From CAZDCZ01 sp964504155 (lineage in GTDB: Bacteria; Bacteroidota; Bacteroidia; Bacteroidales; UBA12077): a stretch of 12,063 nucleotides of DNA. Positions 1-6,156 of the stretch are shown here, piece after piece (position 1 is the stretch's first letter; every line of letters starts with the position of its first letter). A program made the position numbers and the translations under genes. The notes under the pieces were generated by a model. It was not told the origin of the DNA and did no database searches. It saw only the letters and a list, made by a program, of their open reading frames with translations. The stretch covers positions 1 to 12,063 of the forward strand of contig CAZDCZ010000086.1 in assembly GCA_964504155.1 (NCBI GenBank). The letters run 5' to 3'.

Positions 1-2
1 TT

Positions 3-494
3 GAGAAGAATGAGAACGCTGAGATTTACTGTGCTGAGGTATATTCTAAAGCATTGAAAAGAATAATAAAATTAGTTCATGTTATTTATAAAAATAAAAA
101 GGGTAAAGAAACACCAAAACTATATTTCTCTACAGATTTATCATTGGAGGCTTTAGATATCTTAGATTATTATACTTGCAGGTTTCAGATAGAGTTTTTT
201 TATCGAGATGCAAAACAACATACAGGTCTCAATGATTGCCAAGCAAGAAGTGAAAATAAGTTATACTTTCGCTTTAATTCTGCTTTGACTGGGATAAATA
301 TTGCCAAGGTTGAACACTGGTTAAGTTTATCAAAAGTGGAGAGATGTGCATTTTCAATGAATGACATTAAAACAATAAATAACAACATGTTACAGCTACA
401 ACGATTTTTTGATAAGTTTGGTATTAACCCACACTCTACTAAAAATCAATTGAAGGCTAAAGAACTTATATACTATGGTACTATTGCCGCTTAA
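3..494 (+). CDS. IS4-family transposase, C-terminal part (5' end outside window)
   Basis: The frame is open from the left window edge, so the N-terminal part and the first two catalytic aspartates are not visible; 163 codons remain before the TAA. Numbered from the first visible codon, Y57, R60, E64 and K71 fit the Y-(2)-R-(3)-E-(6)-K signature of IS4-type DDE transposases exactly. E64 would be the catalytic glutamate that binds metal during strand transfer. The downstream stretch with QARSENKLYFRFN is also usual for this fold. The frame ends naturally and shows no frameshift in the visible part, so the element may be intact outside the window. The right terminal repeat cannot be identified in 495-560 because the left end is not visible for comparison. 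The TTG at 54 is an internal codon, not a start. Confidence 0.85.
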   Translation, partial: EKNENAEIYCAEVYSKALKRIIKLVHVIYKNKKGKETPKLYFSTDLSLEALDILDYYTCRFQIEFFYRDAKQHTGLNDCQARSENKLYFRFNSALTGINIAKVEHWLSLSKVERCAFSMNDIKTINNNMLQLQRFFDKFGINPHSTKNQLKAKELIYYGTIAA

Positions 495-561
495 TTTTAT
501 AACGAAGTATTGTTAATAAATAATGACTATTAGTATAAATAAATATATCCCATTTGTTTGC

Positions 562-569
562 TATATTTG
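562..569 (+). promoter_or_regulatory. Candidate -7 promoter box (TATATTTG)
   Basis: The octamer fits the Bacteroidota -7 consensus TAnnTTTG exactly and lies about 50 bases before the ATG at 621. No TTG is visible at the expected -33 distance, so this is a partial match only. Confidence 0.35.
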
Positions 570-620
570 TTGTAAATATTGATAAATAGAATAAATTTGA
601 TTCGTAAATTTGTTATTTAT

Positions 621-1358
621 ATGGAACTTGATAATATTCATAAAAAGTTAAAAGAAATTATAGGAGATCAAAAAGTAAGTTTTTCTATTCTAGAAGAAGA
701 AATTGATGTTGAGTTACAAATGGAGTTTTTTGATTTTATTAAGAAAGAAAAGCCGAATTTTCGTGAGTTTAATGAGCTATTGAATGTTATAGATACTCTT
801 TTCGATAATGAAGCTAATGATGATGAGAAGAAAAAAATTATAGCCGAATTATCTCAAAGTGCTGAGGTTAAAGCATATCGTACAATTGAAAAATATATCA
901 GCAATAATACAGGAAGTATAATTGAGTGGGCTAAACTTGCAATTCAACAATGTAGAATGAACTTAGAAAGTGAACTTTTAGACGAAAAACAGGTGTTTAT
1001 TTCTACCGGTTTGGGAGGTAAAAATAATTCGCTAAGGTATTTTGTTGTATTGTATAAAAAAGATAAATCGGAATATGATAAAACTCAAAAAAAAATTGTT
1101 AGAAACGAGTTTGAATATTGTTTTAAAAATAACGATTGTGAGATTGAAAAATTAAAATTTAATGACGATTATGTCTCAATGATTGTTTTGATGCCTTTAA
1201 AAATAGATCTTAACGATGTATTTGATTGTGCATTATTAGAGATAAATAAAATGGGAAATTTCCTTTCGGAAAATTATATTATTACAAATGTTAAAAAACT
1301 AACAAAGAGAGAAATATATAAGGCTATAATGAAAAAGAAAAATTCAGATAACAATTAG
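621..1358 (+). CDS. Hypothetical protein, possibly a conserved Bacteroidota family
   Basis: I do not recognise a characterised family. The ATG at 621 gives 245 residues starting MELDNIHKKLKE. The frame can be extended to a TTG at 579, but that start would add a short stretch unlike the rest and would crowd the promoter-like box at 562-569. The first half is acidic and probably helical. The centre contains STGLGGKNNSLRYFVVLYKK, where the Gly-rich turn followed by a hydrophobic strand looks like a conserved core, and the C-terminal half alternates strands and helices. There is no signal peptide or membrane segment, so it is probably cytoplasmic. It lies between a transposase and a MITE-like element, and no operon partner is evident. 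The coding sequence looks intact and has the same A+T-rich composition as the neighbouring genes. Confidence 0.75.
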   Translation: MELDNIHKKLKEIIGDQKVSFSILEEEIDVELQMEFFDFIKKEKPNFREFNELLNVIDTLFDNEANDDEKKKIIAELSQSAEVKAYRTIEKYISNNTGSIIEWAKLAIQQCRMNLESELLDEKQVFISTGLGGKNNSLRYFVVLYKKDKSEYDKTQKKIVRNEFEYCFKNNDCEIEKLKFNDDYVSMIVLMPLKIDLNDVFDCALLEINKMGNFLSENYIITNVKKLTKREIYKAIMKKKNSDNN

Positions 1359-1366
1359 TAAGAATA

Positions 1367-1372
1367 AAGATT
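1367..1372. repeat. Target-site duplication, left copy (AAGATT)
   Basis: The six bases directly before the left inverted end of the 130-bp element are repeated exactly directly after its right end (1503-1508). Confidence 0.65.
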
Positions 1373-1502
1373 GAGCCCACTCCGAAAAGCCGCTAAGCGG
1401 TTAACTTTGCAAAAAGACTGAAAGTTATAAATCTGTACGTCAGTTTGTTATAAATTCGATATGCGGCTATAAATTGACAACTTTAGTTTTCGGAGTAGTC
1501 TC
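1373..1502. mobile_element. MITE-like element, 130 bp, with inverted ends and 6-bp target duplication
   Basis: The left end GAGCCCACTCCGAAAA (1373-1388) and the right end TTTTCGGAGTAGTCTC (1487-1502) are inverted repeats matching at 14 of 16 positions. AAGATT occurs directly outside both ends (1367-1372 and 1503-1508), as expected for a target-site duplication. The element is too short to encode a transposase. Internally it has a CCGCT/AGCGG hairpin (1390-1400), AGCCGC (1388-1393) able to pair with GCGGCT (1463-1468), and the direct repeat GTTATAAAT (1424-1432 and 1447-1455). The same terminal motif occurs at 12011-12029, probably the edge of a full insertion sequence. The IS family is not assigned. 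Confidence 0.75.
1402..1409 (+). promoter_or_regulatory. TAACTTTG box inside the MITE, possible outward promoter
   Basis: The octamer matches TAnnTTTG exactly and points toward the thiamine-binding gene at 1590. No -33 TTG is seen at the right distance, and the resulting leader would be about 175 bases. The motif is short and may be fortuitous. Confidence 0.25.
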
Positions 1503-1508
1503 AAGATT
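1503..1508. repeat. Target-site duplication, right copy (AAGATT)
   Basis: This is the exact partner of 1367-1372, directly abutting the right inverted end of the 130-bp element. Confidence 0.65.
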
Positions 1509-1589
1509 GATATTTGAATTTCGATAATTGAAATTAGAAGTTCAAATAAATTGTAAAAAACATTTAATACAATATAAAATTACTATAAG

Positions 1590-1883
1590 ATGAAACAAAT
1601 TAATGCTGCAATTCAAGTGCTTCCACGAAGTAAGATTAAAGATACTTACAATATGGTTGATAGTGCTATTGATATTATTAAAAAATCGGGTTTAAAATAT
1701 AGAGTATGTCCTTTTGAGACTGTTGTTGAGGGTTGTTACGAAGATGTAATGAAACTTGTTAAGGATGTTCAAGATGCGTGTTATTCGCGTGGTGCCGAAG
1801 AGATGCTAATGTATATTAAAATACAGAGTTCTAAAGAAAAGGACGTAACAATTGATGATAAAATGCATAAATACGATGAGTAA
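1590..1883 (+). CDS. MTH1187/DUF77 family thiamine-binding protein
   Basis: This 97-residue cytoplasmic protein has the length and core motifs of the MTH1187/YqgV (DUF77) family. These are the opening strand IQVLP at about residues 8-12, the helix pair, YRVCPFETVVEG at about residues 37-48, and a closing strand around MLMYIKIQSS. Family members are small ferredoxin-like folds that assemble into tetramers and bind thiamine or related ligands between subunits; their physiological role is not well fixed. The ATG at 1590 is the only sensible start, and no strong Shine-Dalgarno is present, as is common in Bacteroidota. The gene stands alone between the MITE-like element and a strong terminator. 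No thiamine riboswitch-like leader was recognised in 1509-1589. The family call is firm; the ligand is inferred from the family. Confidence 0.88.
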   Translation: MKQINAAIQVLPRSKIKDTYNMVDSAIDIIKKSGLKYRVCPFETVVEGCYEDVMKLVKDVQDACYSRGAEEMLMYIKIQSSKEKDVTIDDKMHKYDE

Positions 1884-1890
1884 CAAAAAG

Positions 1891-1922
1891 AAAGGAGCAA
1901 ATTTAAAATTTGCTCCTTTTTT
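1891..1922. terminator. Intrinsic terminator, probably bidirectional
   Basis: A perfect 13-bp stem (1891-1903 with 1907-1919) closes a 3-base loop and runs into a T-rich tract (1917-1922, then more T after GG). On the minus strand the same hairpin is followed by the complement of AAAAAG, also T-rich. It sits between the convergent thiamine-binding gene and the PUR-family gene, so it can serve both. Confidence 0.85.
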
Positions 1923-1930
1923 GGTTTTTG

Positions 1931-2332
1931 CTAATTATTGCTATTAAGGTCGTCGAAATTTATATCGGAAGTATAAGTCTCAGATTTTATAGCTGAGACC
2001 GTTTCAGTAGTTTCTTCGTTTAATTTTGATTCAACATTATCATGTTGTTCGTTTTCTTTATTTGCATTTTTAATATAAGTAATTACTTCCTGAAAATCTT
2101 CCGAAAATTTATCGAAATCTTCTTTATAAAGAAAGATTTTATGTTTTTCGAAGAAATGACTCCCATCACGGTTAAATCGTTTCTTACTTTCGGTAATAGT
2201 TAAATAGTAATCGTTTTTTCGAGTTGCTTTAACATCTAAAAAGTATGTTCTTTTACCTGCTCTTACTACTTTTGAGAAAATCTCTTCACGTTCTGTTTTC
2301 TCAATTCCTTCATTCTTTTCGTATCCGTCCAT
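1931..2332 (-). CDS. PUR family (DUF3276) DNA/RNA-binding protein
   Basis: The 133-residue protein matches the bacterial PUR-alpha-like family of Bacteroidota and spirochaetes. After a short acidic start comes a PUR domain at about residues 18-88, with the hallmark segments VRAGKRTYFLDVKATRKNDY, LTITESKKRF and HKIFLYKEDFDKF. PUR domains fold into a curved beta sheet with a helix and bind single-stranded DNA or RNA, usually as intramolecular or intermolecular pairs. This protein has one copy, so a dimer is expected. The tail, from about residue 89, is Glu/Asn/Ser-rich, without motifs and likely disordered. It has no signal peptide and is cytoplasmic. The target nucleic acid cannot be told from sequence. 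It is transcribed alone and shares the terminator at 1891-1922. Confidence 0.9.
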   Translation of the reverse strand: MDGYEKNEGIEKTEREEIFSKVVRAGKRTYFLDVKATRKNDYYLTITESKKRFNRDGSHFFEKHKIFLYKEDFDKFSEDFQEVITYIKNANKENEQHDNVESKLNEETTETVSAIKSETYTSDINFDDLNSNN

Positions 2333-2367
2333 TTTTAAATATACTTTTATTTGTTAATTTCACATGT

Positions 2368-2375
2368 CAAAAATA
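2368..2375 (-). promoter_or_regulatory. Candidate -7 promoter box for the PUR-family gene
   Basis: On the minus strand this reads TATTTTTG, an exact TAnnTTTG match about 35 bases before the ATG at 2332. Nineteen bases further upstream lies TTCG rather than the expected TTTG, a one-base miss. The remaining gap to the kinase stop (2376-2587) is A+T-rich with no other recognisable signal and no convincing terminator for the kinase operon. Confidence 0.4.
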
Positions 2376-2587
2376 AAAAAATAATTAATAAATACTCGAA
2401 TTTTGAAATATTATAAAAAGAATAAAAGAATAAATGATTTTGTTTGACTTTTTTATTAAGTTGATGTGTGGAGTAAATTTGTGATTATCAGATATAATTA
2501 TAGAATAATAGCTTTTTAAATTCGGGTTTCTAGGTACTTTTAAAAAATATTAGACATTTAAACTATGCTTTTATTCTTAGTGTAATA

Positions 2588-3910
2588 TTAGTTTATAGGA
2601 AATTTTAAAATAAAACTCGAGCCTTTATTGAGTTCTGAGATAACATCAATCGTAATATTATGATAATCGCATATTTTTTTCGATAGAGCTAAACCTAAAC
2701 CATAACTGTCTTTTGTCGAACTGAAATTTTTATGTCTTGAGAAAATATGGGGTATTTGATCTTCTTTTATTCCTATTCCTGTATCCGATATTTTTACAAT
2801 ATAATGATGTTTGTTTTTGTATGTTTCAATTTTTATATAACCATTTTCTGTATATCTGATAGAATTATTAATAAAATTATAAAATAGCGTAAATAAAAGA
2901 TTCTCGTTACCGTAATAGTAAAAATCAGAAGTGTCAAAATCTATTTTTAAATCAAGTTCTTTTGCAGAAATTTTATCTTCAATTTCTTCGCATACATTTT
3001 TTAACACTATGTTAATATTCACTTTTTCTGTTAAAATATATTCTCTATTTTCAATTCTCGACATCATTAAAAGTGTTCTAACAAGATTAGTTAATCGACG
3101 AAGTGTTTTCTTCGATTCGTAAATTTTAATCATATCGTTTTCCGATAAAGAACTTTCATTAATTATATTCTCGAGCTTGCTTTGTATAATACTTACCGGT
3201 GTAAGTAATTCATGCGAGACATTACTTATATAATTTCTTTCATCAATAAAAATCGATTCTATTTTATGCATTAATGAACGAATTGTTTCATCGAGATAAA
3301 TAAAATCAGAAGTAGAAGTTTTTATAGGAGTATAATTATATGTTGTTGGATGGTTTGTTGTTTTTAGTTTTTTTACAATTTTTTCAAGTGGAAATAATAA
3401 ATATTGAATAACAGATAAATCTAAAATTATTGTTAATGAAACTATAATTAATAAAAATATTAATGAGAATTGTTTTAAGTTTTGCTCGAAGCGATAAATT
3501 GTTGATATACTTTTACCTATTTCAATTAAATAATTGTTTCCGTTCTCTTTTATACTATAACTTAACACACGGTAATCTACAATTTCGTTTTCTATTTCTC
3601 GTTGAGAATATTGTATTATATCAATTAGTGTATCGTTACTTATTTGCTCTATCGAAATAAATTCATCTTTTAGTATATTATAACTGCCGTATGATTTTAG
3701 TTCGGCATCTATATTTATGTAATTGTTAATTCCCAAACTATCGATTAATAATGTTACTTTATCTAATTTCTGAATTAGTAAATCATCAGTATCGTGCATT
3801 GTAATATTACTAACTAACCAAGGGACGATTAATACTATAAAAGAGATTATTATAGCTTTCGATAAGGCATTAAATAATGCTAATTGAGTTTTTAATTTCA
3901 GTTTTTTCAT
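2588..3910 (-). CDS. Sensor histidine kinase, two membrane segments
   Basis: The 440-residue inner-membrane kinase autophosphorylates on His and passes the phosphate to a response regulator, most likely the one encoded just upstream. Segments in order: TM1 at about residues 16-34; a periplasmic sensor loop of roughly 110 residues with no recognised domain; TM2 at about 148-170; a short linker; the H-box NVSHELLTPVSI with H233; the N-box FYNFINNS at about 343-350; G1 DTGIGI at 376-381; the F-box region IPHIFSRHK; and G2 GLGLAL at 404-409. All catalytic boxes are intact. The ATG at 3910 was chosen because it starts right after the regulator stop (TAA, one base, ATG). The only longer option is a TTG at 3934, which would overlap the regulator by 23 bases. 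The signal sensed is unknown. Confidence 0.93.
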   Translation of the reverse strand: MKKLKLKTQLALFNALSKAIIISFIVLIVPWLVSNITMHDTDDLLIQKLDKVTLLIDSLGINNYINIDAELKSYGSYNILKDEFISIEQISNDTLIDIIQYSQREIENEIVDYRVLSYSIKENGNNYLIEIGKSISTIYRFEQNLKQFSLIFLLIIVSLTIILDLSVIQYLLFPLEKIVKKLKTTNHPTTYNYTPIKTSTSDFIYLDETIRSLMHKIESIFIDERNYISNVSHELLTPVSIIQSKLENIINESSLSENDMIKIYESKKTLRRLTNLVRTLLMMSRIENREYILTEKVNINIVLKNVCEEIEDKISAKELDLKIDFDTSDFYYYGNENLLFTLFYNFINNSIRYTENGYIKIETYKNKHHYIVKISDTGIGIKEDQIPHIFSRHKNFSSTKDSYGLGLALSKKICDYHNITIDVISELNKGSSFILKFPIN

Positions 3911-3911
3911 T

Positions 3912-4586
3912 TTATATTTCAAATTTATACCCAACTCCCCGTACTGTTTTAATCCATTGAGTATTATTAAATTTAGAAAGTTTTTTTCGTATATTTTTTA
4001 TATGTACATCAATGTAATTTGAGTCATAGTCGTCTTCAAAAAAATCGCCCCAAATATGTTCTGTTAGTTGCATTCTATCTAATAATCTATTTTTATTAAG
4101 AATAAGATATGAAAGTAGTTTGTATTCTTTTTTTGTTAAGTTAATTGTTTCCCCGTCATACTGTAAATATTTTTTTATTGTGTCGAGCGAGAATTTGTCA
4201 AATTTTATTACAGACGATTTGTAATTAAACTTTCTACGAGTAATTGCTTGAATTCTAGATAGTAATTCGAATAGAGAAAAAGGTTTTGGAATATAATCAT
4301 CAGCTCCTAAGTCGAATCCTTTAATTTTATCTTCAATTTCTCCACGTGCTGTAATTATAATAAAATATGCTTCGGAATTATAATCTTTAGCTTCTTTTAT
4401 AAGATCTAAGCCATTATAATCGGGTAATCCGATATCGAGTAAAATAAAATCGTAAGGATTTATTGCTATTAACTCCGACGCATCTGTTCCTGTTAAAGCT
4501 AAGTCGCAATTATACTCTTCTTTTTCGAGAAATTGTTTAATTTCTGTTGCAAGGTATTTCTCGTCTTCAACAATTAAGATTCTCAT
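3912..4586 (-). CDS. Response regulator, OmpR/PhoB family
   Basis: The 224-residue cytoplasmic transcription factor has a receiver domain (about 1-115). Its acidic pocket includes E7 and D8, the phosphoacceptor D51 lies in LLDIGLPDYNG, T79 and K101 are in place, and the final KPFSLFELLSRI is typical. The C-terminal winged-helix domain (about 125-224) has the recognition-helix segment NYIDVHIKNIRKKL and the closing wing KTVRGVGYKF. This architecture is activated by phosphorylation-driven dimerisation and usually binds tandem repeats about 11 bp apart. Its start overlaps the stop of the barrel-protein gene by one base (TAATG), and its stop lies one base before the kinase ATG, so the three genes should be one translationally coupled operon. 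The tandem 11-bp repeat at 6135-6156 is a candidate target. All active-site residues are intact. Confidence 0.95.
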   Translation of the reverse strand: MRILIVEDEKYLATEIKQFLEKEEYNCDLALTGTDASELIAINPYDFILLDIGLPDYNGLDLIKEAKDYNSEAYFIIITARGEIEDKIKGFDLGADDYIPKPFSLFELLSRIQAITRRKFNYKSSVIKFDKFSLDTIKKYLQYDGETINLTKKEYKLLSYLILNKNRLLDRMQLTEHIWGDFFEDDYDSNYIDVHIKNIRKKLSKFNNTQWIKTVRGVGYKFEI

Positions 4587-5449
4587 TATTTTTTATTAAA
4601 ATTTAAAAAGTGAGTTAACGATAACATAATGCCTGATTGCTTTTCCCAACCTAAAAATTCATATTTACTGCTCGGAATTCTATATAACCACGAAAATGTA
4701 AAATATGTATTATTTAACCCATAGCTAATAGGTAAAAATATGTTAAATCCTTCGTACGAGAATTTATCGTGAGAATACCCATATAGTGAAAGATCTGAAA
4801 AAAGTGTTAATTTTTCATCAGTAGCCATATTTTCGTATATCCAAGAATCGGTGCCGAACGTTAAAGATACAGTTGGATTTATTAAACAAATATCATTCTT
4901 AAAGAAAATATGTTTAAGCTGAATAGAATGCGATAAACTAAAATCGAAAAATAAATTATTTGTTTCTCCAAACATCGATGTTAAATTTCCCGAGAAATAA
5001 AACTTATCTATCTCATATCCAAGCATTAAATTTAACGAGTGTTTGTAATCTAATCCCATAAGTAATGAATCGCCTGAGAATTTGTGCATACCATAACTCA
5101 TATCTATATCGAAGCCATTGGCAAAATATTTTTGATATCCTGCTTGAAGCGTATATTCATTTGTTTTTATAGAATCGTTAAAATAGTTCGAATAGGAACA
5201 TCCTGCATATATTCCCGATTTATGTATGTATGAAATGTTAGAAAAAAGTGTTGGAATTTTTTCTGTAACTCCGGTTAAATACTCAAGATTATTATTTGTA
5301 TAGCTAATATTAAATATGGTCGAACTGAAATTTTCATTTTCTTGCGCAGTATAATTGTTAATTGTGTCTTTTTTATTTTGACTGATTGATGCTAATGGGA
5401 AAAGTATTAGAAATATAGAAAGTTTAAGGATCGTTGTTGTAGTTTTCAT
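4586..5449 (-). CDS. Putative outer-membrane beta-barrel protein of the two-component operon
   Basis: The 287-residue protein starts with a clear Sec signal peptide (KTTTTILKLSIFLILFPLAS), with cleavage expected at about residues 22-24. The mature part is a series of short alternating polar/hydrophobic stretches rich in Tyr, Phe, Ser and Asn, for example SGIYAGCSYSNYF, GFDIDMSYGMHKFSG and YFTFSWLYRIP. It ends with a strand near the C terminus. This pattern suggests a membrane beta barrel of roughly a dozen strands, but no specific family was recognised, so transport or sensing is undecided. The stop overlaps the response-regulator start (TAATG). A role in supplying or reporting the signal to the kinase is inferred only from that coupling. 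A secreted, non-barrel beta protein is the main alternative. Confidence 0.72.
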   Translation of the reverse strand: MKTTTTILKLSIFLILFPLASISQNKKDTINNYTAQENENFSSTIFNISYTNNNLEYLTGVTEKIPTLFSNISYIHKSGIYAGCSYSNYFNDSIKTNEYTLQAGYQKYFANGFDIDMSYGMHKFSGDSLLMGLDYKHSLNLMLGYEIDKFYFSGNLTSMFGETNNLFFDFSLSHSIQLKHIFFKNDICLINPTVSLTFGTDSWIYENMATDEKLTLFSDLSLYGYSHDKFSYEGFNIFLPISYGLNNTYFTFSWLYRIPSSKYEFLGWEKQSGIMLSLTHFLNFNKK

Positions 5450-5529
5450 ATATATAATGATTTTAAGAATAATTATAATAAAATTCCTTCAATTTAGGAT
5501 TTTTAAAAAATATTTATACTAAAATAATA

Positions 5530-5563
5530 AATAATCCCTAAGTTATTTTACTTAGGGATTATT
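5530..5563 (-). terminator. Hairpin terminator or attenuator after the repeat-protein gene
   Basis: A perfect 14-bp stem (5530-5543 with 5550-5563) has a 6-base loop. On the minus strand it is followed by TTATTATTTTAG, which is T-rich but interrupted. It lies 8 bases after the stop of the Lys/Gln-repeat gene and about 80 bases before the barrel-protein start on the same strand. It could therefore end the first transcript fully or partly, leaving lower expression of the three-gene operon. No clear TAnnTTTG box lies between it and the operon start. Confidence 0.7.
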
Positions 5564-5571
5564 ATATTTAT

Positions 5572-6070
5572 TTATCTACCACTGCCTTTTCTTTTCGATA
5601 CAGCACCTCTATTGCTTTTAGCCATCTGTTTTGCATTTTGCTTTTGCATTTTAGATTGCTGTTTTTGTACTTTTTTAATTTGCTTTTGATTTTTCTGATT
5701 TTTAGGAACAGATTTTACCTGTGCTTTAGTTTGTTCTTTCGCTTGCGCTTTGGTTTGTTTTTGTTCTTTAAGTTGAGTCTTAGTTTGNNNNNNNNNNNNN
5801 NNNNNNNNNNNNNNNNNNNNNNNNNNNNNNNNNNNNNNNNNNNNNNNNNNNNNNNNNNNNNNNNNNNNNNNNNNNNNNNNNNNNNNNGGTTTGTTTTTGT
5901 TCTTTAAGTTGAGTCTTAGTTTGCTCTTTTACTTGCTCTTTAGTTTGCTTTTGTTCTTTAAGTTGAGTTTTAGTTTGTTCTTTAAGTTCAGTCTTTTGCT
6001 GTACTTGAGCGAATCCCGAAAATGAAATTGTTAGGATTGCAATAAATGTTAATGTTTTTTTTAAGTTCAT
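5572..6070 (-). CDS. Secreted Lys/Gln-rich repeat protein, interrupted by an assembly gap
   Basis: The protein begins with a signal peptide (KKTLTFIAILTISFSGFAQ, cleavage near residue 21-22). It continues as a highly basic and Gln-rich mature chain with no Cys or Trp, and is thus periplasmic or secreted. An 18-residue unit ending TKTQLKEQKQT occurs at residues 26-43 and 44-61 and partly after the gap, followed by degenerate KAQAKEQTKAQV and a Lys/Gln tail ending KRKGSGR. It is probably a long helix, coiled coil or disordered chain. The 100 Ns at 5788-5887 put the two parts out of frame, but both parts end on whole codons, so the true gap is a multiple of three. The length is 120 residues if the contig ends overlap by 36 bases, more otherwise. 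It lies upstream of the barrel/regulator/kinase genes on the same strand. Function unknown. Confidence 0.75.
5788..5887. other. Scaffold gap of 100 N inside the repeat gene
   Basis: Exactly 100 unknown bases, a common placeholder for unknown gap size. The 36 bases before the gap (5752-5787) are identical to the 36 bases after it (5888-5923), so the flanking contigs ended in the same repeat. Confidence 0.97.
5888..5995 (-). repeat. 54-bp tandem repeats encoding the 18-residue unit
   Basis: Two adjacent, diverged 54-base units (5942-5995 and 5888-5941) encode residues 26-43 and 44-61 of the repeat protein. Part of a further copy lies on the other side of the gap (5752-5787). The in-frame unit length keeps the coding sequence open when copy number changes. 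Confidence 0.8.
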
Positions 6071-6074
6071 GATT

Positions 6075-6080
6075 CCTCCT
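6075..6080 (-). promoter_or_regulatory. Unusually strong Shine-Dalgarno (AGGAGG)
   Basis: A perfect AGGAGG lies 4 bases before the ATG at 6070 and fixes that start. Most genes in this window lack any such site, as is normal in Bacteroidota, so strong translation of the repeat protein is suggested. Confidence 0.75.
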
Positions 6081-6122
6081 GATATTTTAGTTAATAATGA
6101 AATAAGTATTAATTTCTGTAAG

Positions 6123-6130
6123 CAAATATA
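6123..6130 (-). promoter_or_regulatory. -7 promoter box of the repeat-protein gene
   Basis: On the minus strand this reads TATATTTG, an exact TAnnTTTG match, 52 bases before the ATG. No TTG stands at the -33 position; the tandem 11-bp repeats occupy that region instead, as expected for a promoter needing an activator. Confidence 0.55.
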
Positions 6131-6134
6131 TAGT

Positions 6135-6156
6135 GCTAAAATGAAGCTAAAATGAA
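6135..6156 (-). promoter_or_regulatory. Tandem 11-bp direct repeat, candidate response-regulator site
   Basis: GCTAAAATGAA occurs twice head to tail without a spacer (6135-6145 and 6146-6156); on the transcribed minus strand it reads TTCATTTTAGC twice. The repeat ends 4 bases upstream of the -7 box. OmpR/PhoB-family regulators bind tandem half-sites with an 11-bp period, and one is encoded nearby (3912-4586). The pairing of that regulator with this site is inference. Confidence 0.5.

Noticed and set aside
200..388. 62-codon minus-strand frame
   Set aside because: It is antisense to the transposase, which carries the exact IS4 signature.
495..560. Right terminal repeat of the left-edge insertion sequence
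   Set aside because: The left end is outside the window, and the region does not contain the CTCCGAAAA motif of the other mobile ends, so no boundary can be set.
1509..1589. Thiamine (TPP) riboswitch before the thiamine-binding gene
   Set aside because: The leader is short and A+T-rich, with none of the conserved TPP-aptamer sequence such as CTGAGA.
2931..3122. Short plus-strand open frame
   Set aside because: It is antisense to the histidine kinase catalytic region, with a biased composition explained by the opposite strand.
3463..3660. Short plus-strand open frame
   Set aside because: It is antisense to the kinase sensor and second membrane segment; the apparent hydrophobic residues are an A+T effect.
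5638..5907. Plus-strand Leu/Phe-rich open frame across the gap
   Set aside because: It is the complement of the Lys/Gln repeats; the real gene is on the minus strand with a signal peptide and ribosome site.
5752..5995. CRISPR-like array
   Set aside because: The repeats are coding, adjacent without unique spacers, and diverged; they are tandem protein repeats.
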